Assembly: GCA_016720905.1 (NCBI GenBank)
Contig: JADKJT010000002.1
Span: 1-64,000, forward strand
Length of the DNA: 64,000 nucleotides
Source: Gemmatimonadaceae bacterium
GTDB lineage: Bacteria; Gemmatimonadota; Gemmatimonadetes; Gemmatimonadales; Gemmatimonadaceae
Direction of reading: 5' to 3'
Below are positions 8,185 to 17,337 of the stretch, piece by piece. Position numbers and translations under genes: made by a program. The notes beneath the pieces were generated by a model. It saw nothing but the letters and a program-made list of their open reading frames with translations. It had not been told where the DNA came from and did no database searches. Every line of letters begins with the position of its first letter. Position 1 is the first letter of the stretch.

Positions 8185-10278
8185 ATGCAGCAACGCTCGC
8201 TCGTCCTCGCGGTATTCAGGGCCCTGCTGCTCACCACGGTGGCCGCGGTCGGTCGTGCCCAGGGAGGCAGACTTCCGCCTAAGCGCGCTCTCATCATCGC
8301 CATCGGGGATTACCCAGTCGAGCAAGGTTATGCAAAGATCCACGTGTCGCGTGACGTGGAGTTGATGCGCGCGACGCTCGTCGCACAGGGCTTCGATTCG
8401 TCGTCGGTGCGAGTCATCGAGAATGCCGCTGCCACGCGGGAAGGTATCCTCGGCGCACTCGATCAACTGATCGCCAGCGCCGCGGTGAGTGCCGCCGTGG
8501 TCGTTCATTATTCGGGGCATGGTCATCGTATTAGTGATGACAATGGCGATGAACTCGATGGCTATGACGAGGTCCTGGTTCCGTATGGTGCGCCCGCCTC
8601 GGTTCGGGCCGCCGGGTATCGTGGAGAACGTCACATCCGCGACGAGGAATTCGGCGCGCGACTCGATCTGCTTCGTAAGAAGATTGGACGGACCGGTTCT
8701 CTGACTGTACTCATCGACGCTTGCTTTTCGGGATCCGGCACGCGCGGCGCACCTGAGGACGCTGCCGTTCGGGGCGTCTCACAGCCGATCATTGTGGCCG
8801 GAGCGCGGGCGGTGTCTTCGGTTGGCCTCGACGAGGGAAGCGGACTGATCGACCGCTCGCCGCTGGCTCGCGGGGACGATGGGGGCGCGCTGGCCGCTAG
8901 CGGAATGGCGCCCATGGTTGTGATCTCGGCATCGCGCCACGACCAAGTCGCGCGCGAAGCGTACGACGAACAGCGGACTCCTGTCGGTTCCCTCTCGCTC
9001 GCTATTAGTCGCTTGCTACCGCGTCTGGAACCGGGCGCAACGTACCGCGACCTGTTCGATCGTGTCGGGATCGCGATGGCCGGGATGAATCTCGGCGATC
9101 AGAGTCCACAGCTTGAGGGCGTCGTCGATGCGCAGGTGTTCAGCGGTCCGGATCGTCGCGCAGCAGTCTTTCTGCGCGTGGTGGCGACCGCATCGGATTC
9201 CGCCGTTGAAGTTTCCGGAGGGGGCCTGTTTGGATTGCTGCCGGGGACTCACGTCACGTTCCACAAGCGCGGTACCTCCGATCCCACCGCGAGTACGCCA
9301 CTCACGTCCGGGATAGTGAGCACGTCTTCCGAGAACCGCGCAGTAGTCGTGCTGCAGGCGAAAACGGAACCCGCCGTGCTCCGAGATAGCTGGGTGTTCG
9401 TCACAGCCTATGCCTACGGTGACTTGCGAGTCCGCGTCGCGGTCGATGAGGCACTGAACACCACGATGGCCTCCAGGATTCGAGAGGCACTGCGTCCGAT
9501 CTCCATTGTCGAGATGGTGCGTGTCAAGCCCGACCTGCGAATCGCTGCGACGCCGACCGGTCGCGGCGGAGCGCAGGTCGCTCTCTTCGATGCGCTGGGA
9601 ACCATTCGATTGACGGCTCCGCTCACCACTTCGTCTCCGGCATTCTCAGACCAGCTGCGCCTGGCTGTGCATGGCGTTGCGCGCGCGGATTACCTTCGCC
9701 GGCTCACACTGAGCAGTCCACGCCTGCGAGTGCGCATGGACCTCGTGCGCACCCAACCTCGACTCACCTGGTCGGGCACCAGCGCCAGCTGTTCGGGTGC
9801 TGCGCCTGCGCCATTGCCAAGTGTGCCGACGACCGAAGGCGTGCGATTGTCGCCCGGCGATGAATACACGTTGCGGTTGATCAACGACGGGCCGGAGCCC
9901 GCCTATATAGTGGTGCTTGATCTGCAGCCCGACGGCCGCGTCTCCCAGATATTTCCGCTTCCACAGTCGTCAGGCAGTGACAATATGCTTCTGGCGGGAA
10001 AGAGCTTTCTGATTCCGGATATCTGCTACTACGCGGAGGAACCGTACGGCCCGGAACTGCTCAAGCTGTTCGCGACCAGAGAACGCATTGACTTCTCGCC
10101 GGTGTTGTCCGGGGCAACGAGTGCCACGCGCAGCGCCGCCTCACCACTGGAGCAGCTGTTCAGCGATGTCTACGCAGGAACTCGCGGGGCTGCCGTCGCG
10201 CCGGTTGGTGAGGCAACAACCTACGGGGTGACCATCAGTGTTGTTCCGCGCCGGCCGGCGCGCCGCCCGGGAGGCTGA
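8185..10278 (+). CDS. Exported caspase-fold (metacaspase-like, C14) peptidase with DUF4384-like C-terminus
   Basis: This 697-residue protein starts with a signal peptide (LLLTTVAAVGRAQ). Residues about 33-300 are a caspase fold: a first strand RALIIAIGDYP, catalytic His112 in VVHYSGHGHR, and catalytic Cys180 in VLIDACFSGSG. Both members of the dyad are present, so it may be active. The C-terminal part (about 540-680) matches DUF4384, with GDEYTLRLINDGPEPAYIVV and DLQPDGRVSQIFP, a beta-rich domain often found on exported peptidases and kinases. The next caspase gene starts at the base after its stop codon, so the two are almost certainly co-translated. The signal peptide argues for action outside the cytoplasm. 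Confidence 0.85.
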   Translation: MQQRSLVLAVFRALLLTTVAAVGRAQGGRLPPKRALIIAIGDYPVEQGYAKIHVSRDVELMRATLVAQGFDSSSVRVIENAAATREGILGALDQLIASAAVSAAVVVHYSGHGHRISDDNGDELDGYDEVLVPYGAPASVRAAGYRGERHIRDEEFGARLDLLRKKIGRTGSLTVLIDACFSGSGTRGAPEDAAVRGVSQPIIVAGARAVSSVGLDEGSGLIDRSPLARGDDGGALAASGMAPMVVISASRHDQVAREAYDEQRTPVGSLSLAISRLLPRLEPGATYRDLFDRVGIAMAGMNLGDQSPQLEGVVDAQVFSGPDRRAAVFLRVVATASDSAVEVSGGGLFGLLPGTHVTFHKRGTSDPTASTPLTSGIVSTSSENRAVVVLQAKTEPAVLRDSWVFVTAYAYGDLRVRVAVDEALNTTMASRIREALRPISIVEMVRVKPDLRIAATPTGRGGAQVALFDALGTIRLTAPLTTSSPAFSDQLRLAVHGVARADYLRRLTLSSPRLRVRMDLVRTQPRLTWSGTSASCSGAAPAPLPSVPTTEGVRLSPGDEYTLRLINDGPEPAYIVVLDLQPDGRVSQIFPLPQSSGSDNMLLAGKSFLIPDICYYAEEPYGPELLKLFATRERIDFSPVLSGATSATRSAASPLEQLFSDVYAGTRGAAVAPVGEATTYGVTISVVPRRPARRPGG

Positions 10279-11349
10279 ATGACTGCACGCGTTCGTACTA
10301 TGGCAAGGCTGCTGCTGGTGCTGACCTTCACGACGGCGGTCGGCCTGCCCGCGCAGACCGTATCGAGGGGACCTTCGCACGCACCCAAGCGTTATGCAGT
10401 CCTGCTCGGGATCAATGAATACCCGGCTGGAGTGCCAACGCTCAAGGGGTCGCCACTCAACGACGTCGAGTTGATGCGTGATTTGCTCGTCAAGCGACTC
10501 GGGTTTCCGGTGACAAACATCATTACCCTGATGGATCGACAGGTCACGCGCACCAATGTGATCGCCACGATTCGTCAACACCTCGGTCAAGCGGGAGTGA
10601 ATGATGTGGCGTTGCTGTACTACTCCGGTCACGGCATCCAAGTCAACGACTCATTGAAGCCCAGATCAGATGGCGCCACCGAGCCTGATAGTCTCGACGA
10701 AGCGCTCCTCTTGTGGGACAGCGACGAGGCACGCGCAACATACCTGTTGGACGATGAATTGGGTTTGCTGCTCGACGAGTTGCCTGCGCGAAGAACGATT
10801 GCGATCATCGACGCCTGTCACTCGGGATCAGCGACCCGGGCGAGCGGGGATGACGAGGTGTTCTGGTCCACGCTCGGCAAGGGTGCGGCCCCGCGGCTTC
10901 CCGAACGCATCGACGATGCGCGGGCCGCATTCCTGCCGAGGCGGGTGCTGCTGGCCGATACGCGCAACGTCATTGTCGCACCGGAAACTCTTCTGACCAC
11001 GGGCGCCAGCGTTCCGCAACGCGGGCACTTGCTGCTCTCGGCGGCCCTCGACGGCGAGGTGGCGCTCGGCGGACCCATAACGATGCCGGATGGAACGCGT
11101 AGACCCCTCGGCCTGTTTACCACGGCCCTCAATCTGGCCATTCAGGCGTCCAATCAGCGAACGACGATGCAGGAGATCATTGTAGCCGTTCGGCGCGCAG
11201 TGTCACCTGTCGCGCGTCGGATACAAGGTGCGCCACAGACGCCCGGCGCGACCGGCGCGTGGACGATGGAGACACTTCACCAAGTGCTCGAAATTCCAGC
11301 GCCACCTCGTATTCGCCGCCCTGGTGGACGCCGAGTGCGTAGAGTATAG
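10279..11349 (+). CDS. Second exported caspase-fold (C14) peptidase
   Basis: This 356-residue protein begins immediately after the TGA of the upstream caspase gene, with GGGAGG 5-6 bases before the ATG. It has a signal peptide (LLLVLTFTTAVGLPAQ). The caspase fold covers most of the mature chain: KRYAVLLGINEYP, catalytic His118 in LLYYSGHGIQ, a DEALLLWDSDE loop, and catalytic Cys180 in AIIDACHSGSATR. It resembles EcoKMC-like or metacaspase-type bacterial enzymes more closely than its neighbour does, and it lacks the DUF4384 tail. The short C-terminus is basic (RIRRPGGRRVRRV). Its pairing with the larger caspase suggests either two substrates or an activation cascade; this is inference. Confidence 0.85.
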   Translation: MTARVRTMARLLLVLTFTTAVGLPAQTVSRGPSHAPKRYAVLLGINEYPAGVPTLKGSPLNDVELMRDLLVKRLGFPVTNIITLMDRQVTRTNVIATIRQHLGQAGVNDVALLYYSGHGIQVNDSLKPRSDGATEPDSLDEALLLWDSDEARATYLLDDELGLLLDELPARRTIAIIDACHSGSATRASGDDEVFWSTLGKGAAPRLPERIDDARAAFLPRRVLLADTRNVIVAPETLLTTGASVPQRGHLLLSAALDGEVALGGPITMPDGTRRPLGLFTTALNLAIQASNQRTTMQEIIVAVRRAVSPVARRIQGAPQTPGATGAWTMETLHQVLEIPAPPRIRRPGGRRVRRV

Positions 11350-11394
11350 CGAGTCGAAACATCTGAACGACCACGATCATCAACGGAGGTCACC

Positions 11395-13377
11395 ATGTTG
11401 GACACCATTCTGCTACGCGCGTCATGCCGCGTTGGCCTCTTTCTCGCCTTGTCGGCCGGGTCTGCAGGAGTCATTCTCGCGCAATCAGGCGTGGATCTTG
11501 CCCCGGCGCGTGTGATCGTGCCGGTCTCCGCAATGGTGGGCGATTCGATTGTCGTGAGCGTGGTAACAAAGAACTCCGGAACGATAGCGTTGTCGACAGC
11601 GTGGTCCATTCGCGTCGTGCTCTCGACCGACAGCCTGATCACTGCCGCGGATCCCGTATTGCGGGAGATTCCAGTATCCCGGATCGTCCGAGTCTCTGCT
11701 CGCGATTCCGCAGTGATCACAGTTCGCATCCCGGTGGCCACCGCACCGGGCACCTATTTCATCGGCGCCGTGGCGGATCCCACGAACGTGGTCGCCGAAC
11801 TCAATGAGCGTAACAACTTGCGGTGGGCAGAGAACACGACACTGGTCGCTTCTCGCTTTGACTTAGCGGTGACCGCGATCGACAAGCCGGCAGCTGTGCA
11901 AATCGGTACCGCCATGGCGCTAGGCATTCGCATCACCAATCTCGGAACAGCTCAAACACCTCCCGGTTGGGTTGGTCGAGTTTACCTCTCCACGGATCGT
12001 GCATTTTCCTCCGATGATCACTACCTCGGCGACTTCGTCTTCCAGCAGGCGCTCGGTGCGTCGGCAACATCGACAGTGAGCTTGAGCTACCAGGCTGCCA
12101 AGCTCGGTGATTTCTACCTCGTGGCCATTGTCGACGGCGCAAACGAGGTTGGGGAAAGTGCGGAAGGGAATAACGTCGCTGCGTCGACCAGCCTGATCCA
12201 CTTCTGGGAGGCATACATTGACCTCACGGCGGCGTTCGCGAGCGTACCGTCAACGGTGTTCAGCGCGCCGGCCTCGGGCGAAACGTTTCCGATCGTGCTT
12301 GAACTGCGCAATCTTGGCACTCTAAAGGCATCACCGGCAAATTGGACGACACAAGTATTCCTCTCGGACAACTCCACGATTGACGGCTTTTTGGAGACGA
12401 CGAAGGATGTGCTCCTCACATCTCACACCGAGGCCAGCGAGATCCCGGCGGGAGGCTCGGTGACCCGGACACTGAACGTGACGCTACCCCCCGGCCTCAC
12501 CCCCTCCGGGACGCTCCAACCATCTGGTACCCGCACGTTCTGGTATCTCGGTCTCAAGGTCGATGCAACCAGCCTCGTATCGGAGGCCAGGGATCCGGTC
12601 ACCGGCAACAACAACACACTCGCCTGGGGTTTGCAGGTGACTGCCGCTCCGGACCTCGAGGTGATTTCGGCAACGGTGGCACCGCGCTCGGGATCGTCCG
12701 CCCCGATCATCGCGACCATACGTAACAATGGACCTGGCGCGGCGCCGTCCGGTTGGTCGAGCGTGACCACCATCAGTGGTCCGAATGCGTCTCGCGTTCC
12801 GGGCGCCATTGTTCGCACGATCGGCCCTTCGCCGACCCGGTTCGACCAGCGACTCCCCGGGGGCACCACCACGACGCTCGCCGCCGCCTCGCTGCCCAGT
12901 GACGCGGCACCTGGCGCCTACACGCTTGTCATTGCACTCAATTCGACGCCACAGATGTTCTCCGAGGAATTCCCGACAGCGACCCTTCGCCTCGAAAACA
13001 ACACCCGTCAGCTAACGGTTCAGCTCTCCACGCAGTGGGACATCATGGTGGATTCACTAGCGGCCACTTCTGACGGCCACTGGTTTGCGTACCTTAAGAA
13101 CGTCGGCGGAGGAACGGTGCCTGGGAACTGGCAAGTCAACCTCTTTGCCAGTGGGACGCCGGCCGACGCGTCGACCTGGCGCACCGTCGGTTCAGCGACG
13201 ATGGTGGATCCGCTCGTCGCGGGGATTGAATGCGCGCTGCTGCTGGATTCCCGGATCAACATGACGACCGTTCGCAACGATGACTTCCTCATTGCCGTGA
13301 TCGACGTGACAGACGTGATCCCGGAAACCAACGAGCAAAACAATCGAGGTGTATCAACGAAGCCGCTCAAACCGTAA
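11395..13377 (+). CDS. Exported protein of five CARDB repeats
   Basis: This 660-residue protein has a strong ribosome site (GGAGGT) and a signal peptide (GLFLALSAGSAGVILAQ). The whole mature chain is about five CARDB-type Ig-like repeats, starting near residues 34, 155, 275, 420 and 545. Each has the family pattern: a start such as VDLAPARV, FDLAV or PDLEV, a conserved N-x-G in the middle, and an end with NN (ELNERNNLRW, ESAEGNNVAA, ETNEQNNRG). CARDB modules act as adhesion or spacer domains, usually at the surface or in the periplasm. No catalytic domain is present. It lies 45 bp after the second caspase and is probably in its transcript, perhaps as scaffold or substrate. Confidence 0.8.
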   Translation: MLDTILLRASCRVGLFLALSAGSAGVILAQSGVDLAPARVIVPVSAMVGDSIVVSVVTKNSGTIALSTAWSIRVVLSTDSLITAADPVLREIPVSRIVRVSARDSAVITVRIPVATAPGTYFIGAVADPTNVVAELNERNNLRWAENTTLVASRFDLAVTAIDKPAAVQIGTAMALGIRITNLGTAQTPPGWVGRVYLSTDRAFSSDDHYLGDFVFQQALGASATSTVSLSYQAAKLGDFYLVAIVDGANEVGESAEGNNVAASTSLIHFWEAYIDLTAAFASVPSTVFSAPASGETFPIVLELRNLGTLKASPANWTTQVFLSDNSTIDGFLETTKDVLLTSHTEASEIPAGGSVTRTLNVTLPPGLTPSGTLQPSGTRTFWYLGLKVDATSLVSEARDPVTGNNNTLAWGLQVTAAPDLEVISATVAPRSGSSAPIIATIRNNGPGAAPSGWSSVTTISGPNASRVPGAIVRTIGPSPTRFDQRLPGGTTTTLAAASLPSDAAPGAYTLVIALNSTPQMFSEEFPTATLRLENNTRQLTVQLSTQWDIMVDSLAATSDGHWFAYLKNVGGGTVPGNWQVNLFASGTPADASTWRTVGSATMVDPLVAGIECALLLDSRINMTTVRNDDFLIAVIDVTDVIPETNEQNNRGVSTKPLKP

Positions 13378-13416
13378 CCCAGTATTTCAGCTGATGCGGG
13401 TCTACTACCTACTGTG

Positions 13417-16077
13417 TTAATACCCTGCTCGGAACCCGAGCGTCAGCGTGCGCCCGGCTGTGACGGTCGCGTTGTCCGGCGCGCCGCGTTGCACGTTGAG
13501 CAGGTTGTCGCCCCCAAGCAGCACGGACCACTCGCGCACCAGACGATAGCTGATATTCCCGCGCAGTCGCGTCACGCCGCCATAGTTCAACCAGAAGCTC
13601 CGCAGCTGCCGGCCGTTCAACGGCTGCTCGCGGCTGGTATCCGACAACGCCGCGCCAACACCCACGCGGTCGTAGCCAATCCAGTCTTCGGCGCGTGTCA
13701 TCATGGCGCTGGCGCTCCAACGCGACGCCACCCAGGTCGCACTGAGACTGTACGTGCGCGCTGGCACGTCCAGCATGCGGTCGCCCACGCGCAGGTCACC
13801 GCCGTACAAGCGGGCCAACTGATCGACCCGACTGTCCACCACGGTCATGGATCCCGCCAGCATCAGCCGATTGACAGTGGAACGCGCCTGCAGTTCCCAA
13901 CCGCGATTCGTGATCGCCCCGATATTCTCCAGCGTATACGACATCCGCCGCACCAACGCCCCGTTGGCCGTGGCGTAGGTGGAGGTGCCGGCAACGGGCT
14001 GAATGAGTCCCGATGCGCGCTGATCGAAGCGCGTCACGTGCAGTGACAGCGCGCGGCTGAACAGCGCATCGATACCCGCCTCGATGCCGGTTTGTGATTC
14101 CGGCTGCAGCGAGGTGGCGCTGGCATTCACCACGCGCCCCATCCATGTCGCTCCGCGCGCAATGCTGGACGCGGGTCGAATGCCGGTACCGTACGCGGAG
14201 CGCAGCTTGACGACCACGCCGTTGACGTCGCCAACATACGCGACGCCAAGCATCGGCAGCAGCGCGTTCTGCGGCGTGTCAGTAAATCCGACCGTCCGTT
14301 CCGCACGACCGCCCGCCACCAGGTAGAGCTGGTCTCGCCAGGCCAGATTCGCCTGTGCCGTGAGTCCGCCACTGTTACCCCACCGGGTCACCAACGCCTG
14401 CGGCGTGGCGCCGCGCGCAAAGGCCTGCGCCGAGGAACCAAAACCGAGATTGACGCGAGCCACTTGTGTCAGTCCCTCGCCGTCGATCAACTCGCGCGTG
14501 AAGGCCTGCTCTCCGGCAAAGGTGAGCGCCAGCATCGTGCGCGGCGACAAGTCGTAGCGACCCACGGCGCGCAGCCGCAGCGTGCCACGGTCGGCACCGC
14601 CTTGTCCGTCCACCAATGCACTGCCAAAGGTTGACGGCATTGGCAGCCCCGCCGTCGACAACCCCTGCATGCGATAGCCGTCGATACCGACAATGACGGT
14701 GTTCGTCCAACGGAGCGATGGCATCATCGTTGCCGTGCCACCAAGCGTGTACTGGGTCATGTCCTGTCCCGTCGCGCTGTCGCCCGCCACGCCGGTCGAG
14801 TCAATCGCCGGCCGACGGACGGCCACGGAGTCTGACGGCCCCGGCGGTCGAGCGACGACGCTGTTGGCGCGCGCGGTCGTCTCGAACGACGGTGCCGCGC
14901 CGCCGAACACGAATCCCGTACTGGCGTTCGCTTTTTGCAGCGACAGGCGCCCCGTGCCCGTGAGCACCGCGCGCGATAGCACAAAGCGTACATCGCCATC
15001 GGCCAGTACGCGACGTTCCGACGCGCCTGGCAGATACGCACCAACGGTGCCGACATTGAGGCCCAGACCGAATGTGCGACGACTGCCGCCGCCACGCAGC
15101 GCGATGGCGTGCTCCTGCACGAATGCATCTCTCGGCGCGTAGTCGGTGGCGGCAACACCCGCCACACTGCTCAGCTGGATGGACGTGTTGCCGGAAGCCG
15201 TGCCATCGTGCCGCGTGAGGATGTTCACGACACCGCTGATGGCATCGGCGCCGTACAGCGCCGCACCCTGCGGACCACGAATGACTTCCACGCGCTCGAC
15301 ACGGGCCGGATCGAGTTGCGTGACCAACAGCGGATTCGCCACTTCAATGCCGTCCAGATACACCTTGGGCGCGCTGGTGCCAAACGAACTGGCCCCGCGA
15401 ATGCTGCCGTAGCGGGCGGACAACGTGCCGGCGGTGCTGCTCCAGGTCCAGACGCCTGGCACCGCCAGATCGAGTGCCTCGCCCAGCGACGTCGCGCGCT
15501 GACGCGCCAACGTGGCCCCGTCGATGACCTCAAGCGCAAACGGTGACCCGCGTTGCGGCGCGCCATCGGGGGTTCCCGTCACCACCACACGATCCAGCAC
15601 ACTGGCTCGTCGAATGAGCGGCGCAATGGAGAGGCCTGATGCCACCGGCCGCGACGGCGCGAGCACGACCTGCGTACTGCCCACCACGATGGCCCGCAAC
15701 GTGGTGCCCGCCAGCAGCGTCTCGAGTACGGCACCTACGGGCACGCGGTCGAGGGTCAGGCACACGCGACGGCCAGGCGGCAGCAATTCGTTGCTGTACG
15801 ACAGCTCGACCTTGGACAGCCCAGCGACGCGATCGAGCGCATCGCGCAGTGCGGCATCCGGCATGCGTACGCTGACAATCCGATCCAACGGCGCCGCCCA
15901 CTGTGACGAGCGATCGGTCACGGTGACACGCGAGGCACAGACGGGTTCGTCGATGGCGACGAGTCCGACGCCGGTTCGCGGCGCGTTGGAGAGCGCTCGC
16001 GCTGACGCGGCGGGCGCGATCGAGAATCCGAGCGCGCCCGCGACAATCCACCGTCGCATCCCGTGTCGTGACTGCAT
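13417..16077 (-). CDS. TonB-dependent outer-membrane receptor with STN signalling domain
   Basis: This 886-residue protein has a signal peptide (VAGALGFSIAPAASA). An STN domain follows at about residues 67-120 (SVRMPDAALRDALDRVAGLS), then a linker and the plug (about 165-300: VVVTGTPDGAPQRGSP, RGPQGAALYGADAISGVVN). The remainder is a long beta-barrel ending with the aromatic LTLGFRAGY. The STN domain implies that it signals to the FecR-like protein encoded 5 bp upstream, as in Fec-type surface signalling. The substrate is unknown; nothing in the neighbourhood points to a specific siderophore. GAGG lies 4-5 bases before the ATG. An alternative ATG six codons in would also give a good signal peptide. 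Confidence 0.85.
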   Translation of the reverse strand: MQSRHGMRRWIVAGALGFSIAPAASARALSNAPRTGVGLVAIDEPVCASRVTVTDRSSQWAAPLDRIVSVRMPDAALRDALDRVAGLSKVELSYSNELLPPGRRVCLTLDRVPVGAVLETLLAGTTLRAIVVGSTQVVLAPSRPVASGLSIAPLIRRASVLDRVVVTGTPDGAPQRGSPFALEVIDGATLARQRATSLGEALDLAVPGVWTWSSTAGTLSARYGSIRGASSFGTSAPKVYLDGIEVANPLLVTQLDPARVERVEVIRGPQGAALYGADAISGVVNILTRHDGTASGNTSIQLSSVAGVAATDYAPRDAFVQEHAIALRGGGSRRTFGLGLNVGTVGAYLPGASERRVLADGDVRFVLSRAVLTGTGRLSLQKANASTGFVFGGAAPSFETTARANSVVARPPGPSDSVAVRRPAIDSTGVAGDSATGQDMTQYTLGGTATMMPSLRWTNTVIVGIDGYRMQGLSTAGLPMPSTFGSALVDGQGGADRGTLRLRAVGRYDLSPRTMLALTFAGEQAFTRELIDGEGLTQVARVNLGFGSSAQAFARGATPQALVTRWGNSGGLTAQANLAWRDQLYLVAGGRAERTVGFTDTPQNALLPMLGVAYVGDVNGVVVKLRSAYGTGIRPASSIARGATWMGRVVNASATSLQPESQTGIEAGIDALFSRALSLHVTRFDQRASGLIQPVAGTSTYATANGALVRRMSYTLENIGAITNRGWELQARSTVNRLMLAGSMTVVDSRVDQLARLYGGDLRVGDRMLDVPARTYSLSATWVASRWSASAMMTRAEDWIGYDRVGVGAALSDTSREQPLNGRQLRSFWLNYGGVTRLRGNISYRLVREWSVLLGGDNLLNVQRGAPDNATVTAGRTLTLGFRAGY

Positions 16078-16082
16078 GCGCC

Positions 16083-17168
16083 TCAGGGTATCGTGCCGCG
16101 TCCCACCGAACGAAGGATGACGGTATCACCACGCTGCTCGGCGTCGGCACCAAGCAGTGCGGCAATCGTGCTCACCACGCGCGCCGAGTCCTGCTGAACC
16201 GGCATCGTCACGGTGAGACGCAACAACGCCGAGTCCGCGACCAGCATATTGATGCCATACCACCGCTTCAAATCCGCCTGCACTTCGGACAACGGCGCAT
16301 CCCGGTAGGTCAGTTGACCGCGGGTCCACGCCATTTCGTCTTCCGTCACTGTACCGCGAGTGACCGCCACGGTTCCGGCACTCACGACGCCGCGGTCTCC
16401 GGCCCGCAACTCGACGGCCGGCCTCGCCGACGGCGACGATTCGCGCACGGCCACGATGCCGTGGGTGACAGACACTGAAACGCCACCCCTGGCGTCGGTC
16501 TTCACCACAAAACTGGTGCCGATGTCGCGGATTTCTGCATCCCGGGCGCGCACGGTGAACGGATGCGCATCATCGTGCTTGACATCGAAGTAGGCTGCCC
16601 CATCGAGCACCACGGATCGGTCACCGTCGGCATACCCGACCGCAACCGTCAGACGGCTTCCCGGCGCCAGCACGATCCGACTGCCGTCCGGCAACGTGAG
16701 CGAGTCGCGTTGACCGACTTGTGTGGCCAGCACCTGCGCCTGCTGCACCACCGCGCCGGCACTCCGCCAGGCGCGAAGCCCGACAAACGCCACCATCACA
16801 GCGGCGGCCGCAAAGGTGACGCGCCTCCACGAGCCCTTCGAAACGCCGTTGGCTCCCCAACCCCGCGTCGCGCGAGAACCGTCAGGCGCCCCGCCGCGAA
16901 CCACCGACAGAGGCGCGGACTCGGACCGTCGAGCCCGGACCATCCTCAGCGCGGCTTCAACATCGATAGGCCGATCCATGCCGGCTTCCGCGCGATCACT
17001 GTGGGCCTTAACAGTGCGGACCAACGCGGCGTCAACAGGATGTGAGGCCAACCAGGCCTCCATGGTCTCTTCCTCGGCTGGGTCACTTTCCCCCGCCACA
17101 AGGCGAGCGAGAGCATCCCAGTCGGGCTCTTGAGCGTTCGTATCCGGCTGACGGGAATCGTCGTGCAT
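16083..17168 (-). CDS. FecR-family anti-sigma factor / signal transducer
   Basis: This is a 361-residue protein. The N-terminal cytoplasmic part (about 1-105) includes DWDALARLVAGESDPAEEE, the anti-sigma-type segment. A single membrane segment follows at about 113-128 (VTFAAAAVMVAFVGL). The periplasmic FecR domain spans about 145-250 (LPDGSRIVLAPGSRLTVAVG; YFDVKHDDAHPFTVRA). The C-terminal STN-like DUF4974 region starts near 275 (YRDAPLSEVQADLKRWYG). It should pass the state of the TonB receptor encoded next door to the divergently encoded ECF sigma factor. Order and spacing (sigma divergent, FecR then receptor) fit a Fec-type unit. Confidence 0.85.
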   Translation of the reverse strand: MHDDSRQPDTNAQEPDWDALARLVAGESDPAEEETMEAWLASHPVDAALVRTVKAHSDRAEAGMDRPIDVEAALRMVRARRSESAPLSVVRGGAPDGSRATRGWGANGVSKGSWRRVTFAAAAVMVAFVGLRAWRSAGAVVQQAQVLATQVGQRDSLTLPDGSRIVLAPGSRLTVAVGYADGDRSVVLDGAAYFDVKHDDAHPFTVRARDAEIRDIGTSFVVKTDARGGVSVSVTHGIVAVRESSPSARPAVELRAGDRGVVSAGTVAVTRGTVTEDEMAWTRGQLTYRDAPLSEVQADLKRWYGINMLVADSALLRLTVTMPVQQDSARVVSTIAALLGADAEQRGDTVILRSVGRGTIP

Positions 17169-17337
17169 GTCCAGTGAACACGGAAAGGAGGCGGCACCCT
17201 ACCCCCACGCGAAATCGGGGCGGTCTGCTATAGTATACCCGGATGCCGCTCCCTCCGTGCTCCCCCACGGGGAGACGTCTTCCGCCGTGCCGTGGAGGCT
17301 TGCTTCGCGGTTTTCCCTGGCCTTTCCAGCGCTCGAC
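17169..17337. promoter_or_regulatory. Divergent promoter region of the fecR-like/receptor operon and the ECF sigma gene
   Basis: The gap contains the only AT-rich spot nearby, TATAGTATAC at about 17229-17238. It reads as a TATACT-like -10 on the minus strand and as TATAGT on the plus strand. The full palindrome GTATAC is inside it. This is a reasonable site for one or both promoters, but no clear -35 is visible. Confidence 0.35.

Noticed and set aside
1..13377. The left cluster as a prophage or integrated element
   Set aside because: No integrase, transposase, phage structural gene, tRNA end or terminal repeat was seen in the window. The left edge lies outside it, so an element cannot be fully excluded.
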